NCBI GenBank assembly: GCA_963575645.1
Contig: OY754465.1
Coordinates: forward strand, 5,146,001-5,210,000
DNA: 64,000 nucleotides
Direction of reading: 5' to 3'
Source of the DNA: Xanthostigma xanthostigma
Taxonomy: Eukaryota; Arthropoda; Insecta; Raphidioptera; Raphidiidae
The translations under genes were made by a program, and so were the position numbers. The notes beneath the pieces were generated by a model that saw only the letters and a list, made by a program, of their open reading frames with translations, did not search any database and was not told where the DNA came from. Position 1 is the first letter of the stretch, and each line of letters opens with the position of its first letter. Below are positions 34,255 through 46,133 of the stretch, piece after piece.

Positions 34255-34680
34255 AAAAGAGAGAGAGCGTATATTGCACCGCAGCACATTTTAACTCAGC
34301 CTATATATACGCTTTCTTCCACTCTTCAACCTACCCGTGGCGTCTTACCCGCATTCACGTACAATAGACAGTATTGTAAATAAATATAGTTTAAAAAAAA
34401 CTAAAAAACACGCTTTATACCGAACTAAAAGGTAAAAAATATTTTTTTTTCAAATATAAGCTTAAAACAATAATGAATAAAAAATATTAGTATTATTGTG
34501 AAAAAAGCGTGGGGCGCTCGATGTACGAAAATGTGGAACAAAGCGCCCCACGCTTTTTTCACAATAGTATTATTGTGAAAAAAGCGTGGGGCGCTTTGTT
34601 CCACATTTTCGTACATCGAGCGCCCCACGCTTTTTTCACAATAATACTAATATTTTTTATTCATTATTGTTTTAAGCTTA

Positions 34681-35219
34681 CCTATGGTATAATAATTTGG
34701 GGAAACTCTACACTAGTAAATGAACTGTTCATCGCACAAAAGAAATGCTTACGAGCGATAGCTAAAATAACAAGCAGAACCTCTTGCAAACCAATTTTTA
34801 GAAAATATGGAATAATGACCTTGTTTGATTTATATATCTACAGTTGTGCAGTATTCTACAAAAAAAATATGGAACTATTTGAAACTAGTACTAGAAAACA
34901 TGAATACAACACAAAAAGTAAATCAACTCAATCGGTTAATTTACTGCAAACAAAATTAAATGTTGTCTATACTGGACCCTACAACTCATTAATAAGAATA
35001 TTTAATAAACTGCCGTATTATTTAAAAAACCTGCCACTAAAGAAATTTAAAGTTAAATTAAAAAGTTATCTTTTAAACGAATGCCATTACACTCTACAAG
35101 ACTATTTTAACTAGTAATTTTATATTCTTTTTAATGATTGATTGTTTTTAATAACGCATTTTATACAGCATTGTACTGTTTCCTAAATAAAGATTTTATG
35201 TATGTAGGTATGTATGTAT
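34681..35219 (+). pseudogene. Non-LTR retrotransposon 3' end (reverse transcriptase C-terminal region)
   Basis: A plus frame to TAG at 35112 reads YGIIIWGNSTLVNELFIAQK, KCLRAIAKITSRTSCKPIF and ends NKLPYYLKNLPLKKFKVKLK. The YGIIxWG...QKKxLRxI...CKPxF pattern is typical of the region downstream of the reverse transcriptase domain in Jockey/CR1-like LINEs. A poly(A)-type signal AATAAA and a TATG-repeat tail end it near 35219. It is 5'-truncated, inserted where sister copies read AAGCTTATTTTAAA. Confidence 0.8.
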
Positions 35220-35351
35220 TTTAAAAAAAATATTTTTTACTTTTTAGTTCGATATAAAGCGTGTTTTTTAGTTTTTTTTAAACTACATTTATTTTCCACT
35301 TTTTAGTTCGATTTATTCTCAAAAATTTGCCGAAAAAAAAACAATTTTTTT

Positions 35352-35436
35352 CGACGTGGATGGGATTAGAACCCACGACCCGTGATTCCGAGAGTTGACG
35401 TCAGCGAAGACCCGTGCCTTAGACCGCACGGCTAAC
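35352..35436 (-). tRNA. tRNA-Leu-like module, copy 3
   Basis: Same module as 3504-3588 with GCCGTGCGGTCTAAGGCACG intact on this strand. Confidence 0.65.
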
Positions 35437-35520
35437 CACTGTAGTTACAGTGCTGGCATATTATACTACAGTAATAAACCACTTGCTGTAGTCCAAACGA
35501 AGATTACATACATACACACA

Positions 35521-35734
35521 CATACATACATACATACATACATACATACATACATACATACATACATACATACATACATACATACATACATACATACATA
35601 CATACATACATACATACATACATACATACATACATACATACATACATACATACATACATACATACATACATACATACATACATACATACATACATACATA
35701 CATACATACATACATACATACATACATACATACA
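35521..35734. repeat. CATA tetranucleotide microsatellite, about 53 units
   Basis: An essentially perfect (CATA)n run. It produces long spurious frames of repeated HTYI or MYVC. The other copies of the same transposon hold only about three units here. Confidence 0.97.
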
Positions 35735-35773
35735 AACTTACAAGTGAAGTTAATACAAAGCGTGTAAAAAGTA

Positions 35774-36597
35774 CAATGTTGCATTTTCAGTTAAGGTATT
35801 ACAAAAACTTATTTACTCTATGGTAGAAATTAGAAATTTGTAAACTGACAAAAGTTTCGTTGGCTGATGATTCTTTATCCGTGATGATGACGATGTTTTG
35901 CGCGAACTAGATACCACCGTTATATGCGTATAAAAGAAGTTCTGCAGCTTGGTGGAGAACGGTGACTGAACGTTATTTATCTCTCTAACAACTAAACAGA
36001 TCTCCTGTTATTAATCTTCATTTCGTGCACAGTGGCAAGCTTTTGTACAACTTTTATCCCACTTTGAAACTTTTAAGTGTTACTTATATCCTGTATTATT
36101 ATTTATCTTGTGTCAGCTGTAATTTTCATATAATATCTATATAGTAATGGGTAGTATTTAAACGAGTGACTGTAAATTACAATTTTGGGTGACAAAAATA
36201 ATCAATTTGGGTTACTGTATTACTAAGTGAGCGACTGACTGCGCGTGACGAAAAATCAACAGAACAGCAACTTCAAACATCCATTTGAGTTACTTAAAAT
36301 ACAAAATGGGAAGCTTCATAATATTTGAGCGACCTAATATTTGTTTGAGTGTCAACGTTACGTTCTGCATTTTTTTCAAAATTTGGTAAATGATTTATTT
36401 ATTCTGAGCGGCATTTTGTTAATATAGTTATAATTGTTTGAATAGAACTGCGTTTTCTAAAAAATATATATTTAATTGACTTTAAAATGCCATAACTTCT
36501 AAACGGCTAATGACACCGAGCTGGAAGTGGTCGGAATCGAGTCAGCGCGATTTTTTCTAATTAATATTTATTATTCAGCAAAAATTTGAAAAAAAAA
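35774..36597. other. Interval with promoter-like TATA sequence, no gene
   Basis: TATAAAAG at 35929-35936 followed about 30 nt later by GGTGACTGAACG looks like a core promoter or a retroelement start, but no coding exon follows. The remainder is featureless. Confidence 0.35.
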
Positions 36598-37168
36598 ATT
36601 GGTTGTCTGTAAAGTCGGTTTACGAACGATAGTTTTACGTGATAACGTATTCCGTAATACATAACCTAAATTTATATAATAATTATAATAATTCGAATCT
36701 ATGATATTGCATCTTTCGCTTCAAATTTAGGTTAATTTTATTTATTAAAATTACTCACTACCTATAATATAATTGTTTTTTTAACTTTCTTTCTTTCGTA
36801 TTTATTTTAAGTCTCAAAGATTAACTGTCATAATACTTTGAAAACAATTGTTTCACTGTTTATATAAAATTCCAAAACCTACTTACAATATTTAAGTATT
36901 TTCATACGTCAAAAAATTGATTTTTATAATGATAAAATTTGTATGAAAACGATTTTTTCGAGAGATGAGACCTAGCTAAAACGATTTTTTGCCCCCCAAA
37001 ATCCCTTTTCCGTAGATTTCATCCAAATCGTTAGGGCCGTTTTCGAGAAAAGCATGCACAGGGTCAGGTGGAACGTTAGGAACGTTACACTTTTTCGTGC
37101 ATGCAGCCGGTGTTTTATCAATTTATAAGATTGGTGATTCATCAATTTATAAGACGTTATCACGTCAA
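36598..37168 (-). mobile_element. MITE-A, copy 4, with about 390 bp of unrelated insert
   Basis: 36598-36672 matches the T-run end and 37059-37168 the GTTATCACGTC end of MITE-A; the middle does not match. 37169-37530 shows nothing. Confidence 0.7.
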
Positions 37169-37533
37169 AAAAACTATTTAGAGTTGAATCAATTGCAATA
37201 ACTGTCACGAAAATATACCTACAATTTCATTTTGAGGTTAATCATTATACTTTTAAAAAAGAATATGCTGAGAATATATCTTCAGTTAAACAGTTCAGAG
37301 TATATAAAATTATAAATTAATAAAATATATTAATGCATTTTGTTTGTTCAGGTCGAGACACGCGATAGCTAATTGCATATTCTGTAACTGATAATTTGCA
37401 TATTTTACGCTGGTAAAGATAATAGCAAAATTTTAAGCCACCAATATTAACTATTTGTCTATATTACAACAATGGAAACTAATTTACATAAATTAAACTA
37501 TACGAGACTTCCACGTAACTATTATCCTAGTTA

Positions 37534-37959
37534 AGGCCGCTGCACACGAGGCTGCTGGCCGGTAGGCTGGGTACGAAGCTGGAAATGACGTCACTGCGGG
37601 CTGGCCTGCTAGCTCACAAGATGGCTTTTATAAATTAGAACAGGGGCTCAGTTTTACTTGCTAGGCCCGCTGCTAGATATGAGCAAGAACCAATCAGGTT
37701 AAGCATTATCTTATCACGTGAGCCCACAAACCAACATGGCGTCATTCTGCTATGAGTCAGATAACAAACACGTTTTGCTCTGTGTTTATATTTGAACTGT
37801 CACTGCGCGCTCACCAGATATATTCACAAAACTAGCTTGGAAAAACGTCTCGTGTGAAGCGAGCACATAACAGCAATCAAGAAAAACCGGCGCTAGACAA
37901 CTAGTAGGCAAATCTAGCAAGGAATCTAGCAGCGTTTCTAGCCTCGTGTGCAGCGGCCT
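37534..37959. mobile_element. Harbinger-like MITE, copy 1
   Basis: TIR AGGCCGCTGCACACGAGGCT and complement; TTA at 37531-37533 and 37960-37962, the 3-bp duplication of PIF/Harbinger. Related copy at 46134-46570. Confidence 0.8.
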
Positions 37960-38060
37960 TTAGATTATTTTCTTGATTATAAATGATAAACATTAAACTT
38001 ATTAAAAATAAAAAGAAACATTAATTTAGTTACTTAAACCGTAGCAATTTTATTATTTGC

Positions 38061-38179
38061 CTAGCGGCCTGATTCGGCTTCACCCGAATTTATAGATTGC
38101 CATCGTATTTGTGTCGACTTACGTTGCAAAATTGGTCTCCAAATTTTTGCACTCGGGAGAAGCCGATCCAGACCGCTAG
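38061..38179. mobile_element. Two Helitron 3' ends facing outward
   Basis: CTAGCGGCCTGATTCGGCTT (minus 3' end) and AGAAGCCGATCCAGACCGCT then AG followed by T (plus 3' end), about 70 bp apart. Confidence 0.6.
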
Positions 38180-38589
38180 TATATTATTGAGTTTTTAAAC
38201 TCATAATTAAATATTTCCCAGAAATTACTTTTATTAGTACAGCATGTTAAAGGCAGCGAGATGTTAAAGTTTTTCGTGGTTAAGTTTATACGCGTGCTGA
38301 TGATTTTATACAGGATGGTTTTTTAAAACCCGAACACGCTTTAATTTCGAACCAAATGGCGGTTCAGAATTGGATCAAATCGAAAAATGTTTGGTTCAAA
38401 GTTTTTTTCTTTGATCCAAAAGAACAATAATCCGAGGTAAAGAAAAATTTGAAAATAAGTTTGACCCTGCAGGCCAACCCTGTAACTTCCCGCTATTTTC
38501 GAGTTCAAAACGCTCAAAAATATATAAAATATAGCAAGAAGTCTATTTTTTAGCTCTTCGCGCTCAAAAAAAAAACACTTTGTTACGAA

Positions 38590-39125
38590 ATTTTCGTTCA
38601 CGATATCTCATGAACAAATGAACCGATTTTGATGCGATTTGCGGCAGTCGACGCAATTTTTTAACCTAAAAAAGTAATTTATTACAGAAAAATCGATCTC
38701 ATAGGAATTTTACGAGCAATTAAAAAAAACACTTTTTTACAAATTTTTAGTTCACGATATCTCGTGAACAAATGAGCCGATTTTGATGCGGTTTGCGGCG
38801 ATCAACGCAGTTTTTTTAACCTAAGAAAGTAAATTATTACAAAAAAATCGATTTGATGATAATTTTACGAGTAATTATAAAAAATTACTTTTTTCCTAAT
38901 TTTTCGTTCACGTTATCTCATGAACAAATGAACCAATTTTGATCTGGTTTGCGGCAATCGACGCAATTTTTTTAGCCTAAGAAAGTAATTTATTACAAAA
39001 AAATCGATCTGATAACAATTTTAAGTCACTTTAAAAAAACATTTTTTTACGATTTTTTCGTTCACGGTATCTCGTGAACAAATGAACCGATTTTGATGCG
39101 GTTTGCGGAAATCGACGCAGTTTGT
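38590..39125. repeat. Tandem array, four units of about 155 bp
   Basis: Units start at about 38590, 38747, 38902 and 39058, each opening TTCACGATATCTCATGAACA-like and containing CCGATTTTGATGCGGTTTGC, ACGCA and AAAAATCGAT. Confidence 0.88.
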
Positions 39126-39522
39126 TAAGGAGAAGAGCTGATTAGATTTTGGAATTAATCGGTTTAGTAGTTTAGAAAATATTTTACAAAAACAAATATT
39201 TAAAAATTATTGAAACTTGTTTTTTTAAGATTTTTTTTTAAAGCGGGAAGTTAAAAATATGAGTTCCTATATTTTATAAAAGTATCAGGGTCGTTTTTAA
39301 GTGAGGGCCGACCGGGCACATTAGGGGCTTCGAAAATATGCAAAATTGAGTGTTGAAATAAATAATTGTAACTGTAAATTAAATAAAATATAAAAATGTA
39401 TGATAAAAAGAGCCTATTAAAAGATCCGTGAAAATAGATCTTCTATTGACCCATTACGAATTCCTTGAGGGGGTCTCCAAGGTTTTTTTCGCATTGTGAT
39501 ACTATTTAAGATCTTCGATGAT

Positions 39523-39712
39523 GTAATTATTTAATAAAAATCAGAGGAGCAGGATCAGGAAATCAGTCAAAACTTCATGCTTATACTCGCGACGTTTCGG
39601 CTTTAATTATGAACGCCTGAGGAAGACTTAATTAAAGCCGAAACGTCGCGAGTAAGCATGAATTTTGACTGATTGCGTGATCCTACTCCTCTGATTTTTA
39701 TTAAATAATTTT
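39523..39712. repeat. Large palindrome with GAAACGTC core
   Basis: Arms of about 85 bp: ATTATTTAATAAAAATCAGA and complement outside, CTCGCGACGTTTCGGCTTTA and complement inside; the loop holds CTGAGGAAGAC. Confidence 0.85.
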
Positions 39713-39870
39713 TTTCGCATGTTCCAAAGACGGTCCTGGTTGATATCTCGGAAGTACTTCCACCAAATAAAAAAAAACTACACCAATGTCCTTCCGCCTT
39801 GATTCCTTGTAAGTTTTGTCGAAAATGTTTCCTCTACGAAACAGTGTTTGGGTTTTAAAAAGCCAGCCTG

Positions 39871-40602
39871 TATATAAATTAATTCAATTATTATAATCAC
39901 GTTATGTAACTAAAAATTATTATTTATACGCGTTTTGACGTTATCGAAGCGGAAACAGAGGCAACTGGTAACATAGCTAAGAGAATTTTCGAACGGAAGT
40001 TTAAACGCGTGTGTTTAGTTAGCAAAAGTTTGTGTTATCTAGAGGTACGTTTATAATATATACGTAATGTACGTGGGACACATTGGCGTCCATAGAAATA
40101 TCTATATGACTATGGCGATGTCTGAAAGAAAAACAATAAGAATATTTTTGACAACAAATCATTTTTAGTATAGTTTTGATGATAGCTTGTCTCACTCATC
40201 ATTCATATAATACTGCTTTAGCAGCTAAGATTATATTTTTTGGAAGGAAATGTTCTATTTTTATCACATAAAACGAACCAAGCATGAGTGGTTTGTGTCC
40301 GTCTGAAATAGTAATAGATTGATTAAATGAAATGAGATTGTCAGGAGTTTTTTCTACCAAAAACTTAAACAAAACTATGTACCTCTAAGGTTTTATTTTT
40401 TAGAAACTTGGAACTACACACTTCTTATACTGAAATATTTTCGAAATTTTAGGAAATGAAAAACCAATAATCAACTATCAAATTATAGCATCGATTGATT
40501 GGGTCTTTTCTACGCAACTGATTTCTGGCAAATATTTACGCACATTTTGCTTTTAATAGGGTGCGTCGTACACACCTAATTCACTATATACTGTATAGAT
40601 AT
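39871..40602. other. Intergenic, nothing recognised
   Basis: No gene or paired repeat found. Confidence 0.45.
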
Positions 40603-41222
40603 TGTAACAAAACTGTTCTAGTTCGTGGTGAAAATTATTTATTTACAATAACAAAACAGTTAAACACACAAACGGAAGCGTACTTCTCAAACGTAACAGT
40701 AATAATAACGTTAATAGAAACAAGTCCTAAATAATAAAATACAAGACTAAGTAACAGAGAATATAGAGTCACTAATTATGTACACAAAATATTTACAATA
40801 CAGGAACACACCAAAGTTTGTTAGCATACTTGTCTATTAACTATATACACACGATTATTTACAAAAAGTTATTTATGTTAAACCAGATTTATATAACTGC
40901 ACTTAACGGTTTATTAAACCGCACTGCACTAGTATTACATTTATTTATTGACAGTTGCCTCGGTCCTATTGTACCGACTGAGCAATTTGTGTCACACAGT
41001 TGTCTGTTAACGCGCTGTATCTAACTAGCCGACTGACTCACTGCGCTGACTCACCGATCAGCTCGTTGTAATTATAGGCGTCAAGTTGCTTTCCAGAAAG
41101 TTCTTGGCCTTTCTTACCTACATTTATTGTTTTCACAAAAACCCTCATACCTGCGGTCCATTGTTGCTGTTGCGAGAACATTCGTCGGAAAGCATAGTCG
41201 TCCCAAGGGGAAGTGCGCAACA
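40603..41222 (-). mobile_element. Solo LTR, copy 1
   Basis: Read on the minus strand it runs TGTTGCGCACTTCCCC to CAGTTTTGTTACA (TG...CA), flanked by ATAT on both sides. It matches 43998-44660. No internal retroelement region adjoins it. Confidence 0.75.
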
Positions 41223-42250
41223 ATATGTATATATTTTTTACGTGCATATACACTATACTTACTTGTATTCCTTCTGTATAATGAAATTCGTGGACCAATT
41301 CAATTTTACAACAGTAGTATTGCTTGCGGCACGATATTTCTCATTCCTTGAATATATAATATTACAGCAACTGCCAAGTATGAACCACGTATCTATCTAT
41401 AATATATCGCTGTTCCCAAAAGGCGGCTCGACTATATGTGAGGCAATGATACCTACATTCAAATAATTAAATTAAAAATTAAGAAGTATCGCTGACAAAA
41501 AAGCCAACTTTTAAAAAGTATAAGAAATTATTAATTTCTACTACTGGCCCGCCGCACCGACTGTTTCTTCATTTGGATGAAATAATTAATTAATGCGCCT
41601 GGAACCACAGTAAAATGACAAAAATAGAGATGTTTTAACGTTTCTCGACGTGTTTGTGAATTAAATATTTCATCGAAATGAAGAAATAGTTGATAAGTCG
41701 AACCGGACATAGAAATTAATTATTTCTTACTTTTTAAAGCTTTGTTTTCTTGCGTCAAGAAATTTTTGAATCTGTAATTTAATTTTTATTTCATACTTTT
41801 TAAATTAACTAATTCAAAACTGAATACCTATTTCAATTCAAATTTTCCAGCTGTAATAGTTACTGAGATTTTTACACAAATTGTGATGAGAGCTGGTAAT
41901 CTTGGAAATTGCTGAACGGATTTCACTTATGCCCATATTCACCGAACAAGTTAGTATACACTGACTGCACTGTAATACTCCTTGCTCTTTTTGTTGAATA
42001 ATTTGACGTTTACCCAAAAATCCGATTGATGGCGTTAGTGTGAAGGTAAAAAAAAGTTTCACAAAATAATAATGTTTTATCCGAATCCAATTGCACACAA
42101 AATTTTATAATATTATTATAAAATGGTAGCAACAACGTCAAATTGTACGAAGAATTCTATTTCGGTATAATTTGTCAGACAGCAATACATAAATGTAGGT
42201 ATAAGTGAGTAGCTAGCACGAAAGATATCATGACAGTCAATTTCATTGGT
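41223..42250. other. Interval with partial MITE
   Basis: 41279-41466 holds an unrecognised frame. 41520-41760 forms an imperfect inverted repeat. 41930-42110 matches part of the ATATTCACCGAACA MITE family (53068-53648). No gene. Confidence 0.4.
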
Positions 42251-42257
42251 TATTTGT

Positions 42258-42752
42258 AAAAAAACTTTTTAACAAAAAAATTAAACCGCCGAAAAACTGA
42301 AAAGCAAAAATAATAAATCTTTTTATTTAACTAAGTTCTATCTAAGTAGTTGAACGTATGTGACAGTCTAGTATATCTAAGTAATTTTGAGTCGGCGTCA
42401 ACAATCCTTCGCCGGAAATCTCTGAGCGTTCACGAAGTTAATGTCAGCGACAGAGCAACCCGAACGGGCACACTGAGGGCATACGTTTTTGCGAGTGGTC
42501 GTGTGGAGAGCGCATGTTTGGAATGTTAATGTTTATCGCTGGAGATTTCACGTATCATTGTTAATTTGATTTGGTTATTTCTTTTAGTGATATTTGTTCA
42601 TTGTTTGTTTGACGCCGACTCAAAATTACTTAGATATACTAGACTGTCACATACGTTCAACTACTTAGATAGAACTTAGTTAAATAAAAAGATTTATTAT
42701 TTTTTGCTTTTCAGTTTTTCGGCGGTTTAATTTTTTTGTTAAAAAGTTTTTA
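42258..42752. mobile_element. Foldback element (495 bp)
   Basis: Arms of about 155 bp, AAACTTTTTAACAAAAAAAT to GAGTCGGCGTCAA and complement, flanking about 180 bp of unique sequence. Confidence 0.85.
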
Positions 42753-42779
42753 TAATTGTAATATACATCTCACCATGAA

Positions 42780-43105
42780 AATCTGTGAGTGAACTATAAA
42801 TCACCCCTATTTTCCCACCCTTAGGGTAGAAGTTTTTTTTCCAAATTTATATGAGACGAACCTCGAGGTATACCCTATCCAATAAAAAAATTATTATCAA
42901 AATTGGACCTCTCTGTAAAAAGTTATGTGTGGTCATACATTACAATCAGTGAGTGAACAATCATTCATCCCCTGTTTTCCTACCCTTAGGGTTGGAATTT
43001 TTTTACCAAATTTATATGGGACCAACTTCGGGGTATACCCTTTCAAACAAAAAAATAATTATCAAAATCGGACTACTCTGTAAAAAGTTATGCGTGGTCA
43101 TACAT
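42780..43105. repeat. Two tandem units of about 165 bp
   Basis: Each unit has CCCACCCTTAGGGT-like, AAATTTATATGRGAC, GGTATACCCT and CTGTAAAAAGTTATG then CGTGGTCATACAT. The following GAATTGAGAACCTCCTCC ... TCGGTTAAAA is a common insect repeat tail. 43170-43993 shows nothing more. Confidence 0.82.
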
Positions 43106-43997
43106 AAATAAAAAAAAATATATATATATACGCGTCGAATTGAGAACCTCCTCCGTTTTTGTTTTTCGTCGGTTAAAAAGTAGACGGTAGTTATGGTAAA
43201 AATGTTTCTAAACTCTACATAAGTGCGTTGTTGTCAATCGTGAACACGGATTTTACAAAATACTCTAGTTGTTTGATTTGATACTTTTTTTAACAAAAAA
43301 CAGTGAGCATGTTTGATTTTCTCATGGTTTTAATTGTTTCTTAGATATGTGACAAACATATTCTAAAAATTACGAATTTTTGTCGGTAGTATTTGTATGT
43401 GTTTTAGAAGATACTAACATTTTAAAGCTCTAAAGATGTTTGTAGATTAATCAAAACGCTATTTCGAATCTTGTTTACCGATCATTATCGTTTATATAAT
43501 TTATTTCGAAGCTTCTTCTTGCGTAAAAAATTAGATGTAATTTGTTTTGGTCCTTTGAATTTTTCTAATTTAGGTGTCTCAATTTAAATAATCACCGACA
43601 TCTTTAATCAAACGAGTGTTAAGTTGTTTGCATTATTAAAAAGCTTCAATTCTGTCTCTCGTTGCCTTTTAGATAACGAAAGGCGATAACGCTCTTCCTT
43701 TATCCTTTCGGATTGCTTTTATGAACATAATATAATTTAATTTCAAGTGTACCTGATGCTTCTTTCCCTTTTTCACTTTATACTTTGTTTGTGTTGATAT
43801 TTTAAATAACAACCCTCTTTTTACGTCAACAGCCTGTGAGTCTATTTATATTCCATAGTATACAGAATGTTTTCAAGCGTAATATGTATAAGGTTAAATG
43901 CAAGACCTTCACGAGACACGATTTCAGATTATGAAAAAATTACCGGACTGGGAAAACGTGACTATGTTTTGGACTGCAGTTACTCTTAAATTTATAT

Positions 43998-44660
43998 TGT
44001 AACAAAACTGGTCTAGTCCGTGGTGGAAATTATTTATTTGCAATAATAAACGTTTAACAAAACAGTTAAACATACAACGAAAACGTACTTCTTTAACAAA
44101 CAGTAATAATAACGTTAACAGAAACAAAACTAATAGTTCTAAATAATAAAATAGAAAACTAAGTAACGGAAGAATATAAAGTCCTAATTATGTACACAAA
44201 ATATTTACAACACACAAACACACCGAAGTTTATCTAGTACCTACAATATTCGCACTTGTCTATTAACTATATTCTTACGATTATTTACAACACAGAAGCT
44301 ATTTATGTAGAACCGGATTTATATAATTGCACTCAATGGTTAACACAGCTCATTTATCTTTTATCTTAGCAGCTACTTCGGTCTTGCTGTACCGACACTG
44401 AACAATCCGCTGTACGTTTGCCACTTGCTGTTAACGCACTGTACAGTCTGTACTGACTGACTAGTCAACCACTCCGCTCGCTTTTTATAGTTTCGTCCCC
44501 CGCCTGTAGAATGTTCTAGAAGCATCTCAACCTTTCTTCACATGCCTTCTCCAGGGAATTCTAAGAAGGTCGGGTTTTTACGTGCTTTCCATTGTTGTTG
44601 TTGTCGTGGTCTGGAACATTCTTTGGAACACATTATCGTCCCAACAGGGAGCACGCAACA
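43998..44660 (-). mobile_element. Solo LTR, copy 2
   Basis: Same family as 40603-41222, ATAT on both sides. On the minus strand it has a TATAAAAAG box (about 44490) and AATAAA near its 3' end (about 44030). Confidence 0.78.
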
Positions 44661-44689
44661 ATATTTTATATATACAGCGTAAACTCAAG

Positions 44690-45060
44690 AGACTGTGCAC
44701 TTTGTGGCGTTATTGAGAGTTGTCGTTAAACGGAGAGAATAAATAATCCATTAATATTTTTTACTATAATATGTATCTACTCATAATATATAAAATTTAC
44801 AACTGACCAACAAACAATTAAGCTAAACATATGAAGGATAATCCCAACAAACAAAAGAACGAATTTCTTAGAATCTTCGGTACGCATGATGCCGACAACA
44901 AAGCAACAAAATAACAAACAAGTACTGATTATTGCTTAATGATGACGAATTGTCGTTATTTAGAGTGTATCATTGTATGAGTAACAAGGTTAACCAACAA
45001 GAGTTAAGTAATTTCGACGTTTTGAGGAGTTTGTCGTTATATCGAGTGACGCTAAAATCT
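44690..45060 (+). repeat. Dispersed repeat shared with 22740-23120
   Basis: Same ordered motifs as that region. 45061-45499 shows nothing recognisable. Confidence 0.55.
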
Positions 45061-45499
45061 AAATGGAGTTTAAACAGGCCGCTAATTGATTTTTCTTGAT
45101 TGGTTGATCTTAAAAATTACTGAGTCGAAATTGTTCATTGGAAAAACTATGAGTTCATGAAAATTAACTGTGGTTAAGAAAACTTATTTGTAATGAAAAC
45201 AACAGTTTAAGATATAACGCAAGTAAAAGTAATGTTTGTACAAAAAGTTATGTGGTATACTATAACAAAAGTTATTATAATGCATACCACATATAGAAAG
45301 TTTTCAAATTGGAGTGTATAAATTATTGATTAGAGCTTTTAACTGTAGTATAAATATTATTTTCTGAAGATATCAATAACTTTAGAAGCTCTTCTCAATA
45401 ACTCATTAATATTGCAAAAATATAAATATGAATTCATCATCCATTCACATCCAAACAAATAATAATTGGAAAAATTAATGTGGAATTTTTAAAAGAAAA

Positions 45500-45909
45500 C
45501 TAGCGGTTTGTCCCGGTTTCACCCGGGTGCGATAGATATAATTCTGCAAAATGTATTTCGTTTACGGCCCGGCGTCTGAGCAAATTCTACCAGATTTGCT
45601 TCTGAACTAATAGCTTTGAGCGAACTCTAACATATGTCGCAACTTGGTACTAAAAGAGTTTTTTTTTGTTTACTTCTTTACTTCTGAACTAATAGCTTTG
45701 AGTAAATTCTATGAGATCCTACCTACATATTACTAAAATAGTTTATTTTTAGAAAACGCCATAATTTTGTACAAAATATTTAATAAAAATTGTCCTATGG
45801 CGTAAGTTGGTCCAAACAAGACTAATTTACAAAATTTCATTAAAATCGGTTCAGTGGTTGCAAAGATTAGCGCGGACAAACATCGTGACACGAGATTTTT
45901 AAATAAAGA
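45500..45909 (-). mobile_element. Helitron family H2 (410 bp)
   Basis: Minus strand: starts TCTTTATTTAAAAATCTCGT after A and ends GGGACAAACCGCTAG before T, with a CACCCGGGTGAAACC hairpin. Non-autonomous. Confidence 0.85.
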
Positions 45910-46133
45910 TTTGCAGTTTTCAGTTTCTTGATAATGTTTGAATAAAGTAAAAACGAAACATTGGATATCAATAATAAATGTCGAATTGTTTTTGAAATCT
46001 AAGTCCAAGCACTTGACAATATTATTAATAAATAGAAATGTTAAAAATGTGTCAAGCTGTTCAAAATTGGGTAAAAAGTCGATATTTTATGATTCTTCTT
46101 TTAGGTCATCCAACCAATGTCAGTATAGTCTTG

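Larger units (their letters stand above)
34378..35773 (-). mobile_element. tRNA-foldback element, copy 3, interrupted by a LINE
   Basis: Left hairpin at 34378-34680 has its central palindrome duplicated in inverted orientation. A LINE 3' fragment sits at 34681-35219, then the rest of the element, the tRNA-like module (35352-35436), and an expanded CATA repeat (35521-35734). Confidence 0.82.
38311..39870. mobile_element. TA-flanked TIR element (1.56 kb) with tandem array
   Basis: Ends CAGGATGGTTTTTTAAAACC and GGGTTTTAAAAAGCCAGCC then TG, with TA outside. It contains four tandem 155-bp units (about 38590-39125) and a palindrome at 39523-39712. No transposase seen. Confidence 0.72.

Noticed and set aside
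34425-34628. Frames reading [14 protein letters not shown] on both strands
   Set aside because: They come from the duplicated palindrome of the foldback element; identical text on both strands is expected from an inverted repeat.
35395-35826. Long frames of repeated HTYI or MYVC residues
   Set aside because: They are translations of the CATA microsatellite with no other coding sign.
38590-39125. CRISPR-like array
   Set aside because: Units are 155 bp, similar along their whole length, and in an insect genome; there is no repeat-spacer pattern.
40603-44660. A single LTR retrotransposon spanning both LTRs
   Set aside because: Each LTR has its own ATAT flanks and the DNA between has no gag/pol-like frame or primer-binding site.
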